This document shows positions 44,999 to 57,200 of a stretch of 64,000 nucleotides of DNA, piece by piece. Both the position numbers and the translations under genes were made by a program. Source of the stretch: Isoetes taiwanensis. Taxonomy: Eukaryota > Streptophyta > Lycopodiopsida > Isoetales > Isoetaceae. Location of the stretch: assembly GCA_021234155.1 (NCBI GenBank), contig JAJEKV010000131.1, positions 1,721,288 to 1,785,287 on the forward strand, given 5' to 3'. The notes beneath the pieces were generated by a model that did no database searches, had not been told where the DNA came from, and saw only the letters and a list, made by a program, of their open reading frames with translations. How positions within the stretch are numbered: position 1 is the first letter of the stretch; every line of letters begins with the position of its first letter.

Positions 44999-45577
44999 AG
45001 GGGCTTGGACAAACGTAAGGCATAAAAATCGCTCCCAAAACCCACGAATGGAAAAGTCGAAACAGATGCCATGGCTAACCCTTGCACGCACATCACCAAC
45101 AAAACAACAAGACAAAAACAAACCTCCCGGTGGAGGAGGATTCTGTGGCGTGCCACGCCGATAAAAATACAACAACAAAGAAGGGGGGGAGGGTGGGTTC
45201 AAAGAGAATAAGGTACTGCTGAGAGAGAAGAGGAAGCGCCGATGAGAAGTCGATGCAGAAACGCGCCTAAAATAGCGAACTCCCAACCAGAACGGGCATG
45301 CGCCGCCCGCATGCATGCAAAACATGCATGCTCGTCCCATTCTAGAATGGCGATCCGATGTCTCGGATCGATGGGATTAGGGTGTTCCTTGCTTTGTGTT
45401 TAGTTTTCATGACCTCTTACTCTTGCTGCCACAAGGTCCAACTTTGCCACTTCCATAATAGACTTCGTCTCTAAAGAGTGAAGAGCAACATCTACAGCTG
45501 GAGTACAATATCTATTTGTCACAACGTGAATACTAAAAAGCAAAGAAACCTTTGTATTCTTAAGGCCTCTGCATCAC
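44999..45577. other. GC-richer non-coding stretch
   Basis: This segment contains CATGCATGC-type palindromes near 45310-45330 and the inverted words GATCCGATGTC/TCGGATCGATG near 45351. A 159-residue minus-strand frame spanning the hairpin is not supported as a gene. Confidence 0.35.
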
Positions 45578-45705
45578 GGTCATTATTTTTGTCAAACAAT
45601 ATAGACCTCGGCTATTATTTTTGTCAAACAATATAGACCTCGGCTATTATTTTTGTCAAACAATATAGACCTCAGTCATTATTTTTGCCAAACAATATAG
45701 ACCTC
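45578..45705 (+). repeat. Minisatellite, four copies of 32 bp
   Basis: The unit ATTATTTTTGTCAAACAATA plus TAGACCTCGGCT is repeated about four times. The first two junctions are identical and the last copies carry one or two substitutions. Confidence 0.9.
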
Positions 45706-46342
45706 TTGCTGATGCCACCAATTACAAGTTTTATTATGGTATAATAATGCAAGTTAACATCTTAAGCTCGATATTGCTTATGGAGACCTACAAAAATGAA
45801 AAGATAATTCAGAGAATAAAGGCTTAAAGGCTCCACTGGACCGCTTAAAAAGCAATGTGGAGAGGGTTGATGAGTACAAGAGTTTGTATTGATTATTGTC
45901 TTCAGGTTCTGTCATGAAGTTATTTCGAGCTTTTTCAGCCCAGTTTTGAACAATATTTTGCAACATCTGTTAATTGCAAATTGCAAATATGGTGTTTACC
46001 ACTTTGATCATCGAGGCAATGTTCTCGCAATTTGTAGCGATTTTGCTCTATGTGCATGAAATGCTAGAAATTTAATGCAAAAAGTACATGACACGCAAAA
46101 AATACATCCACAAATGCCTAAACCATGACAACCCCTAAACTAATGCCCTAAACTATATGAACTCCACTACATCCACCCATTATGTTCTATATTATGTTTT
46201 TTGTTTTTCTTACCCATTTCATGCCCTCATGGCTAATGCCTAAACCCTGAACCTTCACACTTGGCACTCCAGCACATCTACAAAAATGATTATATTTATA
46301 CATTCTTATTCCACCTATAAACTACTTTAGTCACCCATTCAT

Positions 46343-46371
46343 GCCCGGCATCGCCGGGCACACGTTTCTAG
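46343..46371 (+). mobile_element. Helitron 3' terminus
   Basis: A perfect 7-bp hairpin GCCCGGC-ATC-GCCGGGC (46343-46359) is followed after 8 bases by CTAG (46368-46371) and then T. This is the diagnostic Helitron 3' end: hairpin, short spacer, CTRR, insertion before T. I could not identify the matching 5' TC end, so the length is unknown. The minisatellite at 45578-45705 may lie inside the element. Confidence 0.7.
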
Positions 46372-49300
46372 TTTGGACGAATGATAAGAACAAGACCTAA
46401 AATAGAGTTTAGATATAAAGCTATTACAAATTCATTAGCATCGTGATCTTTAGAAGAAGAAAGGGGCTCCATGTTATATTCTGGCATATAAGATTCTTGA
46501 GGCCTCTGGTCATTGAAAGAACGTTGACTTCTTTTTTTTTTTTTGGCATTCAGAGGAATGGCGAATTAAGAAAGTGCCATTCAAATAGAAATACAGAAAA
46601 TTTATCAACCCTTCACTCGAATTGCTACTTTTATAAAATATTCTAAATTTTTATATCCATATTTATTTTTTCATTCATTTCTAATTTATTCCGCATACAT
46701 TTAAATTGTGTCACTAATTTGGATTCAACTTCAAACAAGAGCTTGTTACAATAGACATAGATGTAGATGTCTGGGGAGGAAGATTATTTAATGCCAAATG
46801 AATTGTAATTTAAAAGGCTAATATACCTTAGTGTGGTGTTTGCAAAATTGTCAATGACATGAGATATGCTAGCATAAAGCAATAGTAATACAAAATTGTA
46901 TGATTAATATATAATGGACTAAGGGTATGCAGTTCAATGTGCTTGTGAGGGTCTAAAGGTCATGTTCTTCTTGTCTCATTTGAGAATGAGCATTAGTACT
47001 TGTGATTCTTGTTTGAATGCCATCTCACAGGTCACATTAAAATGTCGTTCCATTGCCTATTTTTAATGCGTTAATATTGTCACTTGTTTGGAAAACATGA
47101 TACTTTGAACTTCATGTAGCACAATGAGAAGACAACAATTTTTTTTTAAGAATAAAGGTTAGAGAAGGTCATGAAAGTAATCTGGACTAGGCAACAAATA
47201 TGAGCAGCCCATAAAAATGGCAGTCTTGTATATTAATTCGTATTGAGTAGACTATTCATTTAGCAAATTAGAGGCACACTTATACTGAAAATTTCTCTTA
47301 AGGGTCTATTGATATTTTCCGGAAGTTATGCCTTGCAGAATTCTAAACCTTGTTCATAAACATTAGGTACCCTTACTTCCTTATTGAATGGCACGTCAAT
47401 GTGTTATGTTGCGACACATTTCAGCACTCTGTCCTGCATCATCAAAACTTTCCTGGCAGACATCTCTTCTTTGGTTGATGGAGGCCTTGGCACACTGGTT
47501 GATGGAGGCCTTGGCAAAACGGGTTTGAAGACCAAATGGAGGCTTTTGAATACTTCTTTCTTTTATCATGTCTGCTATACATTTTTGACAGAGAAAGAAT
47601 TGCTTTCACACTTGTTAACACAATGACGACCTTTTATGTCACTTCAAGCAATGGGCCACGCAAAATTTGCAATGGCATACCAAGAGAATTCTTGTTTTCC
47701 TTGTCGGCAGTCATAACCATGGCATATGCACCAAAGTTGGCTGGCTTATGCACGTAAAGGTAAAATTTTAGAGGTCTCTTTAAGTTTACCAACAAATGCT
47801 AGTAAGGGATATGGTCTATCCTTGATGCATATGTGCATGCAAGGAAAAGCAGTTGTTGAAACTTTCAAAGGGTAACTTTATTGTTATTTCTTGAATCACT
47901 ATGATATCAGCATCTATCATGCAAGAGCAAATTCGGAAGCCTATTCACTTATTTAAAGAATAGGCTTACAAAGAGATGGTTTTGGACCATCACCATTTCA
48001 GCCTAAAGCTAGTAAGGATTGTTGAATGAAGCCCTCAGGCTTCGTCATTAGATGCTTCAAAAGGTACCACCCTTGTTCAATAGGACCATTATGAGACACG
48101 TGATCTCTTTCATAAGATGTCCAAACACAATACTGTCTAGTAGAATGCAATAATCTCTGTCTATATTCAGCAGGGTAAGATTAACAAAGCCCTTCATTAC
48201 TTTCAAAGAATGCCAGAGCAAAACATGGTCTTATCCTGCTACACTATGATATCAGTATATGGGCACATGGACAGTCCTAGGTTGCTTTCAATTGCTCTTA
48301 GCCGTATCAAGATACAGCTTCATAGAGTTTTGTATTGGTATGGACTTAGCTGAAATAAACTGAGTATTGCAAGTTAAGGATCACAATTCCAAACTGGTCA
48401 GGTTCATGAGTGAAGGGGTAAGATTCAACACTTCAAGAAAGGCCCAACAATTTAGCTATAAACTCATCATGTTAAGGGTGAAAGATTGCTCGCAAGACAT
48501 ACATACACGCTTCCTATATTAACATGCTCGAGTTCTAGCTCACGGTAAAATCAACAATTTAAAGCATTGGATTTGAATGTGTTGTGTTCTAAATGGTGAG
48601 GTAAAATTTATCTAAAAACCTCTGTCGCATAAATATAAATAGTTGGAATGAGTTCTTTGGCATGACCATGCCCATTTATGCTTGCAAACAATACTGTCAA
48701 TGATGTGTGATCATGTTTGGGCATTTTGCTTGTGTATATCTATGGTCTCCAGATTTCCATACGTGCTAATAATTTTGTTCCAAATTGTAACATGTAGGTC
48801 ACTACTATTTTGTACCATGCTTTTATTCCAAATTGTAACATGATCACAACTATTGTGTACAATGCTTCCTTGTATATGCTTACCCTTTGATGAAATTGCC
48901 CACAAAGAATTGATTTGATGTTAAAAGTTGTATGGCTACTCTATTCTTTTCATTTTGGTTTTCTTTTTTGTTTTCAATATTCTTGCCAAGGGTTCAATGC
49001 TGCTTGATTGTTGTAGGATCAATGACGCCGATAGATGCAACTTTAATTGGATTTAACTATCCACAAAAAGGCTAGTGTACATCTTAGTTAAGCTCCACTT
49101 AGTAATAACAATAAAGGCAAGAGTAAAAACAGACCTATTAAAGTATTTCAAAATGATGGAGTTTGAATTCAATTGCTGCTTTCAACATCACACAGTACAG
49201 AAATCCCAAATACATCGACTTTCTCCATCTTCCATGAGATATATGTGATTTCAAATTTTGTCAAAAATCGTTGAGGAATTATGGGATTCAATGAAATCTT

Positions 49301-49561
49301 ACCTATAATAGAAATATTGTATAAAGTTCAAAGAAGCCATTGTTGCATGTCTGCATATCAGCCATTTCTTCTAAAATGGCACATTAGTAGGAATAAATGT
49401 GGAAGGAAACAACTCTCCATACGGAAGCTAGAACACCAACGATCGATCATGAAGGTCTTCCTCGGATGTTGCCTGTAGCGTTAAATGTAATGCGACACTA
49501 AGTTAAACAATTAAGATGCAAAGGAAAATAAAGCTTCTGAAATAATAATGGCAATCCAGTT
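46372..49561. other. Non-coding stretch, no gene recognised
   Basis: I find only short frames. A tandem pair of the 24-bp unit GGTTGATGGAGGCCTTGGCA(N4) lies at about 47474-47516. Nothing else is supported. Confidence 0.4.
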
Positions 49562-50639
49562 TCACCACTTGAGACCTTCCTTTCTGGTAAACTTAGCCAC
49601 TGTTATCAACATAAATGAAGGGTATATGTTCTCTTGTTGCCAGCTGAAAGTTCCAACAGTATACTGCAAAATACCAACAAGTTCCAATATTATATCACAT
49701 TGTATTCTGAATGTCAGGAAGATGCAAAAGAAGAATATCAAAGAAAATGTCTTTCTCCTACTGACGATGCGTGTGTGAAAGTACACTAGTCATGACCATG
49801 CCCAGAAAAAACCATTACTCTGTAAAGGCTTAAGAGATTAGTATGACCTCCTTGATTACTTAATATGATACAACTTACAGGTTTGATAGAATTCAAGAGC
49901 CTTGTAGAAGTAGCATTTGTCAAGTACTTCTGGTTCCTGCATATATGGTAAATAAATTTAATAATTGGAATGGATGACACCCTCATTCTGTAAAGAAACA
50001 GTCTAAGTGTTTGGAATCACCAGGCAGAAACTTGAATCCTTAGTAAGAGCTGCTTACCTGATATTGGGAGGATATGTCAATGTTTTTTTCTATTCGCAAT
50101 GCTAGTGGTAATTTGGTGCTTCTAAAATTATCTAGACATAGCCAATCCAAGGATTGGAAGGCCATTGGTCTAGAATAATTGCTGCGCCTCCCCTGTGACT
50201 GCGACTGCGATAAATTTTATTAATATATATTGTTTGTTTCCAGTAAATAAATAACCTTTCTCTTGAATTATGCAGTAAGCTGCAAACAAAATGACATCTA
50301 TGTGTTTTAGCTCATCCTTAAAAGCAACTAATGTCATCAATGTCTTGGCCCCATTTTTTACCATGCCATGTCAACCAGCAATTGACCGCGTTGTTCTGGA
50401 TTGGAAATCCAACTGCCTTATATATAATAGAACTTGCCTTGCCATGTCTGATGGCAGGTACTCGATTTTCAATTCAGCAAACCAGCCACAACACTGGTTG
50501 ATCAAGACAACATGAAGTGATAGCACCTTTCTAGACAATACTCGACCTTTATTCATCTCTCATTAGGACCTTATTGGTCCTAGAAAATTTCGAGCTTTCT
50601 TCATCACTACCAGCGCCATATAAATCCCACATTGGAACG

Positions 50640-50985
50640 AGGCCCACAATGCTACCTGCGCACCCATTTGCCCATGAAAAGACGCAGACTCAATGCCTCC
50701 ATTCGCCAAAAGGGGCACATCATCTTGCTAATTGAGACAGGATGGGATTGGTGAGCCACGTCGGACAGGCTCATTAATGCTTGCCAAATGGGAGTTATTG
50801 AGGATGAATCTCATACCCTTCAAAGTTGCCCGGCCTATGATCAAATCCGGACGCCTTATGTCGAGTTGGTCGGGGCACGGCCACCGCTACATGTGACATT
50901 GAGCACGGCATCCGTGACAGTGCTAGGATCATACCCAGAGGTCATGGACATGCGAGATCAGCTATGTCCTCGGGCACGCGCTTGA
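50640..50985 (+). pseudogene. Non-LTR retroelement C-terminal fragment
   Basis: A GC-richer patch encodes RRRLNASIRQKGHIILL- and GVIEDESHTLQSCPAYDQIR (50788-50860). [IV]EDE.H.L..CP.Y..IR is the pattern near the C-terminal zinc knuckle of many non-LTR reverse transcriptases. Upstream frames carry stops. It is a small fragment, possibly belonging to the same insertion as the SINE-like sequence just downstream. Confidence 0.45.
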
Positions 50986-51041
50986 CATGTACATACACAT
51001 TTATTTCATGATGATGTATATTTGTACAGTTTGACATCATT

Positions 51042-51114
51042 CTTATTACTGCCACGATTTTTCCCTCGAAAACCCTTCGGGGCGAGGGTTTTTTTTAACC
51101 CGGACAGTAATAAG
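51042..51114. repeat. Dispersed hairpin repeat, copy 3 (inverted)
   Basis: The arms CTTATTACTG (51042-51051) and CAGTAATAAG (51105-51114) pair perfectly over 10 bp and enclose, on the opposite strand relative to copies 1 and 2, the core TTTTTCCCTCGAAAACCCTT then CGGGGCGAGGGTTTTTTTTA. Confidence 0.78.
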
Positions 51115-51455
51115 TTTGCTGCGCTCCTTCTGGGTCCCATAGGCCGATTGGTCTCAGTGGACGATAAAAAACTATTCTTATTTTTATTCTTATTCTTATT
51201 CATCTCTCTTCAGGACCCTTTTGGAAATTTTGAAAAAATAGAGACGCAAAAGTAACTATTGCTGCATGTTTTTTCATAGGTTTGTTATGCTTGGTAGATT
51301 CTACCTTGCAAGGCTGAAAGTGGTATTTTTGTTGAAGCATTATAGATGTACTTTCTGCTGCAATGTTTGACCTTCCAGTTGTCTCTTTTTTTTCTCCGTC
51401 CCATAACCTATTAGGTTCCCGTGGACGTAAAAATTCGTCTTCTCTTATCTTTGCT
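51115..51455 (+). mobile_element. SINE-like 3' ends, two related copies
   Basis: TCCCATAGGCCGATTGGTCT then CAGTGGACGATAAAAA (51136-51172), followed by a TTATTC-type microsatellite tail (about 51176-51202), is repeated in diverged form at about 51399-51436 (TCCCATAACCTATTAGGTTC then CCGTGGACGTAAAAA) with a TCTTCTCTTA tail. A short conserved end plus a simple-repeat tail suggests a SINE or the end of a small non-LTR element. The 5' part is not identified. Confidence 0.45.
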
Positions 51456-52385
51456 TATTCTCTTTATCCCAAACTACAATTAGTTATATCTACAAAATTC
51501 AGGTAGTTGTAGTATTCACAACAAAAAAGCACAACGAACTTTATCAGATGTTATAGTTTTTTAAATTCCTTTATCAGATATTTATAACTCGGCTATGTAA
51601 GTTTGGTGCATAAGATTCATAGTACCTGATTTATTGGTGGAGTATGTGGGACAAAAGAAACCTTGGTGTTTTTTGCAAATCTGTACATGAAGTAAAATAA
51701 AGTTGAAATAGAAAATATGTGCCTATAATCCACTTAAATAGATAAGAATCCTTGTTCACATCTAACCTGTCTCTAACCTGTCGATGTATTGTTAATAATA
51801 TCTCCATGATGAAAAAGAAGAGCTTTCAGATTCATTGCCTGCGAATAAAATTAAATCATAATTTCATGAATGGTCAAATAAAGCATTCGTCCTTTGAACA
51901 AAGAACCAAAGATATTCTTAAGACCAAGTAATTTTATCAGGAGCAGGATTTAAGAGAGTTATCCTTTTTTTCCACAATGTGTCACCACAAGTATATTCTA
52001 GATTATCAACTTTATATCTTGAGTGAAAGCTTGAATTTCCATGTTATCTCATTATTAGAATGAGAGAGACTCATATCGTTTATTATCCCAATGTTCATAC
52101 TTTTCAAACAAAGATCTACCATGAAATAGAAACTCATAACATTGAAATGCGTAATAATATGCATGGAACAGCACCACTCCTTAAGATGAGCAATCAAACC
52201 ATTGTTTCATCATGTAGATAGAAACTTACTCAGAGTTGGACAAGTAAGGCCCACCATCAAAATAGTCCCCAAGAAAAATTATTCTATCTGGTTCTAGTGG
52301 CAGCACAGATGATCTAAATGCGCGTCGCTTGTAGATGTCAGAATAAAACTGCGTGATCTTCAGTGCCATTGAACCTTCACGAGAC

Positions 52386-52633
52386 AATAATAACTGCGTG
52401 CCAGGCCCGATATAGCAACAATCATGTATGGTGGTTAAAGACTAAGAAAAAAGTGTCTTGGTTCTGCAAGTACTTGCAGAGTTTAATTAAAATAGCTAGA
52501 CCATGGCCATCGTTGCAGGAAAGCTTCCCTGCATTATTTATATGGTACAACAATAACTGCATGCCAGGCCCGATATAGCAACAATCATGTATGATGGTTA
52601 AAGACTAAGAAAAAAAGTGTCTTGGTTCTGCCA
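52386..52633 (+). repeat. Local duplication of about 80 bp
   Basis: 52386-52466 and 52551-52633 are near-identical (CCAGGCCCGATATAGCAACA then ATCATGTATG.TGG). The first copy overlaps the 5' edge of the phosphoesterase exon at 52230-52393, so the splice acceptor region has been duplicated. Confidence 0.85.
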
Positions 52634-53199
52634 TGGATCTGCAATGCAACAACTCACTACTATAAGCAGAACCATTGTTACACAACCATCTGCCACAGGT
52701 AAGTGTCTCAAAGTAATAGACTCAAGTCCGGAGACTTGAACCTCCCTGCAAAAAATGCAGCAAAAAATCATTAGGATTACCTTCACATTCATAACAATCT
52801 GGCCTGCATAACCCTCTACCATTAAGAATGCAGTTCAAAAGAAAATAAGAACTCTCAATATGCCTTCCACAGGAATCCTTTCGCGGCATTACATATTCCA
52901 CCAATGCACCTCAAATCCTGGTAAATGGTATCTGCAACGAACTGACCATTCATGTTTGAAGCAATAGTTTATGGTTTCAGTGGACAAACAACAAACAACG
53001 AAGCAACAAAAGTTGCTTATGAAGGTAAAGTATCAACTTCTAGTAAATGGCATCTACAAAGAATTGTCCAATTCACACTTGAAGCAATAGAATAAGGTTT
53101 CAATGGAAGCAGACAAAGCAACAGAAAATGCATATGAATATCAAAGACACAACACAATTCCTAGTTGGGAATTTGAGGTTCTAAGACGAAGCTTGTAAT

Positions 53200-53850
53200 A
53201 AAGCACCTTTGAATTGATTGACGTTGTCATTCTTGCAATACTTTCGTCCATTCTTGCCCTCCGCAATAAGGCCAAGGTTCTTTGCCAATTAGCCTGCATC
53301 TCCTCTGTCGAACACCACTTTCAAAGTTGCATTACGGGCTTATCAAATAATGCAGCGCTGCCATGCTTTAAAGGTGCAAACTGCTGCATGCTTTTAAGGT
53401 GCAAATAGACACAACAGGATCTGGAGGCACATCCTCCAGCTGCATCTCATCAAAACATCTCAATGCTTTCTGACGAGATCCATGTTCTACATAGTTTTAT
53501 AATAAGTGCAGTCCAACAACAATATTTTGGTATACATTGAAAGCATGCTGTGGTTATCCACAAACAATATGCCCTGATATGAGAGATGTCCAAGCATGTT
53601 CATTACGGGGAGATAATTTGTTAAAGACTTGCTGGGTATCAGCACCACTACCACATTCAACAAACATAAGCACAAGATAATTACCCACTGTTGAATGCGC
53701 TTGCAATCCATTTCCGCAAAAGTGGTTGTGAAACCCCTTGGCATACTCCAAGTTCCTATCTTGTCTGCATTTCTGCAAGTTACTAATAATGCCCTCTATC
53801 AGAGATTGCTCAGCCAAGCTGGCCAGACGACCCAGTGCTTTGTACCTATA
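53200..53850 (-). pseudogene. PPR protein pseudogene fragment
   Basis: On the minus strand STVGNYLVLMFVECGSGADT, QQVFNKLSPRNEHAWTSLIS and GHIVCG (53554-53817) match consecutive plant PPR repeats of the PLS type: a VGN.L..M...CG...A..VF..L..R....WT.LISG rhythm. After the stop, other frames continue with KALRCFDEMQLEDVPPDPV and LKACSSL, the next repeat. Intact relatives guide organelle RNA editing or processing and have many more repeats. This piece of about two and a half repeats, with stops and frameshifts, is a relic. Confidence 0.75.
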
Positions 53851-54208
53851 TACCTTTAGAATGCATTTTTATCTAAATTCTTACCGTTTGTAGTTCCCTG
53901 GATGTCTGTATCAGAATGTGCAGAACACTACCCAGAACTTCTTTTAGTTTTGGGCATTTTGGTTGCAAAATGTCTATATTCAGCTTGTCTTACTTGCCCC
54001 TAGTATTCTGAGGCTCTTTCTTCCAGCATCTTGCAAGCATCTGCCATAACTGCCTTTGACTTGGAATTTTCATGAATTTCTGAAGTCGTAGACGAAATCA
54101 AACGATGGAAATAGTAGCCACCTGCACAAAAGTCTCACCTGTCAGCAACGTGGACACTCTGAAATTGCTTAAAAATGTCAACTTATGTTTCTGCAAACAT
54201 GCCAAAAA
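53851..54208. other. Spacer before the tandem array
   Basis: No gene or repeat is recognised. Confidence 0.4.
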
Positions 54209-57200
54209 AAAAAACCCGGCCTAACCTAGTATCCTAGGTTAGCATCAGCTTCAGTCAATCCTTCCTCTGTATTATCAATCCAAAAATTTGAACGCATTCA
54301 AACTTGGTACTTGTGTTCCTTTAGTCTGTTATCCTATATAATATTTGAGACAAGGTAACTAAATAATCTTTTATCTACGAGAAAATACTTCAAACTGTAG
54401 CCAAAACACATTGTAAACATCTATGTCTTATATCATAAAATCTGCAAATATCCCTTATATCTATAACATTTAGAAGCTATTGTAGTATTAACCCAATAGC
54501 CAAATTTACCACTGTATTGATCAAGCAAAAGAAATAGTCTTTCATCCACATGTTGTAGTCTGTTACATGTTATACCACTGTGACAGCTTATTTTAACATC
54601 CTAGATGCTTTAGACTAACCTGAATATATCATGATATATCGATAAGCCAATGGAAAAGTTCAAAAAGCATGGTTACAGTATGCCACTGCGCAATCAGACT
54701 ACTCATTGATTATATTCACTTAAGCTACAGCATAGCAAGTTCATGGGCTTAAATGCCATAAATGATAACAGCGTTTACCATACAAAAGGAAGAACTACTT
54801 CCTATCAGGTAGAGAGAAAAATAGTTTCCTGTCGTGATGAGACTTTTTGCAACAGTTTCTTGAGTGCTCCATATCCACTTGCAGCCAAATACCAACGTAA
54901 ACAGAACAAAGGAATCACAAAGAGAGGAGGGGGGATCCGTACCTGCAGCCAAACAATACTATGTTAGCATGAAAATGGTAACATAGCAAGGGCCAAAAGG
55001 TACATTGGGTCCCCTCGGCTTATGGCCGATCACCCTTTGTAACCCTTTGTCCTTGATTAGTAGAAGCAAGAAATGAAAATGCAACACAAGAATTGATTTG
55101 AATACATTTAAGATCTTGCAAAAGATCATGTGTTTTAAATCAGAAATGTACAGGGTGCTTATCACTCGTAAGCTGTGCATCATGATCTGGCTGAGCACCA
55201 CTTAGCATACAGTAGAAGATAAACTAATCATAAAGCGAAATGCTATCACCAAAGTGCTTATCAATCGTAAGCTATGCGTCATGATTTAGCTGAGCACCCC
55301 TTAGCATTCAATAAAAGTGAAACAAATCGTAAAGCAAAATGCTACCATCATTTTTGTAAAGTGTCTAGATCGGCCAGATATTGTGCAAATCTGCAAGGCT
55401 CATTTAAACATTATAAATAGTATCTGATATTCATAGTTGTTCATTTTGAACAGATTGTTCTGAAGGCATTATCTTCTTGACTATTCCATATCCAGTTCCA
55501 GTCTTCTTGTTATCTTTGGGCGTCTACTCACTCAACAAATTTCATTATAGAACATATAGTCCTAGGGATTTTCTTATTTGGAAGTCGGCATCATTATGAC
55601 ACATGAAGCGATAACGCCTTTAAGCGATCAGCCATATTCTTAACCATTGAGTATATGAGTAAACCAATTGCAAGACGAATGCTTTTGTAGCAGAGGCATT
55701 GGCAAGAATGGAAGCGCAACAAATCGAATGCGATTAAGATGAATGCGGCTGTGTTAGGTCACTGCAACATTAGGTCACAAAAAATAGGGTAATATTTTAG
55801 GGCACGAAACCATTAGCACAAACCAGTGTGAGAGAAAAGTTAACAAATGTCGCCCATGCCTGTATGCACGAATATTCAAGGTATTTAAGATAAAAAAGGA
55901 GAACTGCATATGTAAATGCCCTATTGACAGTTTTATGTCATGCTTCTAAGGTAACACAGGTGCCTCTCTAATAAGCTAAATGCCCATTTGACCATTCTAC
56001 GTCATGTTCATGTGCATGGGAAGAGCCAAAATATGGCACCCATATATGCATGCCTGCTCAAATATACAAGGTAACCAAGATAAAGAGGAGATCGACATAT
56101 GTAGAGACAAGATTATACCTCACAGAATCAAAGTGAATGAGGACAAAATATCAGTTCCATGATGTTTCAAAGGCATGCCCAATTAGTAAAATAGATGCCC
56201 ATTTTAATGTTTTATGACGTGTTCATAATTATAAAAAAATCCTACCTCCAACCGTAGGATAGTTTAGACCTCCGAATGGAAATGCTGCATACTAGGGAGG
56301 AAAGACCCCACCATTACAGCAGAGGTCTGACCCTACCCTATTTTTTACTAAAGCCCTAAAGCTGATCTTATCATCAAAGTAGTATATGTAACATTTAGAA
56401 GCGTGCATCATTGGATACCATTGTATCCCATTTACTTGGCCGAGTGGCAAAGCCTAATGGCAAGATAATGCAAAGGCATCTAGTAAATATCCATTTTATC
56501 AAGTAAAAAGCCAAAAGCCATATGATTGTATTATGCAGTTGAAATATGAACATACCTTGCTATTTGCCTCTATGGGCTATAATATAACTGTTGCCATAAT
56601 TTAGCAACATGGCATTATCTCACAATAGACTCAGCACGTAGTCACATGATTTTCCAGCTAAATTTGCCCAATCAAATTGTATGCCTGTTCCCTATTGGGA
56701 AGAAAGAAAACTCCTGTAAAAGTTCAACAGTCATAATGCTGGTATAAGAAAAATCAGTACATAGATAGAATGCATGATTGATAGGATTTAGACTGAAGGA
56801 CACAAGCAACTCCAGTTAAACCAGAGAATTGAAGTGTCTAAAAAAAACCCGGCCTAACCTAGTATCCTAGGTTAGCATCAGCTTCAGTCAATCCTTCCAC
56901 TGTATTATCAATCCAAAAATTTGAACGCATTCAAACTTGGTACTTGTGTTCCTTTAGTCTGTTATCCTATATAATATTTGAGACAAGGTAACTATGTAAT
57001 CTTTTATCTACGAGAAAATACTTCAAACTGTAGCCAAAACACATTGTAAACATCTATGTCTTACATCATAAAATCTGCAAATATCCCTTGTATCTATAAC
57101 ATTTAGAAGCTATTGTAGTATTAACCCAATAGCCAAATTTACCACTGTATTGATCAAGCAAAAGAAATAGTCTTTCATCCACATGTTGTAGTCTGTTACA

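Larger units (their letters stand above)
49562..52745 (-). pseudogene. Cdc1/Ted1 (PGAP5)-like metallophosphoesterase, partial and probably broken
   Basis: Minus-strand exons recognised, 5' to 3': possibly 52690-52745 (EVQVSGLESITLRHLP); 52230-52393 (ALKITQFYSDIYKRRAF, then DRIIFLGDYFDGGPYLSNSE with the metal-binding GDxxDxG motif, a TGCGTGCCAG-side acceptor and a GTAAGT donor); 49879-49936 (NQKYLTNATSTRLLNSIKP, GTAAGT donor); about 49780-49819 (VMVFSGHGHD then TAG); and 49562-49663 (YTVGTFSWQQENIYPSFML). The order and motifs fit Cdc1/Ted1/PGAP5 enzymes, which remodel GPI anchors or act in early secretion. The SGHxHD motif has G in place of D and the next codon is a stop where Q is usual. The exon with the GNH motif was not found. 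It is probably a pseudogene. Confidence 0.65.

Noticed and set aside
44861-45340. 159-residue minus-strand frame
   Set aside because: It runs through the dispersed hairpin repeat, has no family features, and the same hairpin yields similar-looking peptides in unrelated frames elsewhere.
54743-54967. Recurring short frames in each 2.63-kb unit as genes
   Set aside because: They are identical because the DNA is duplicated, no family is recognisable, and the frames change between copies through small indels.
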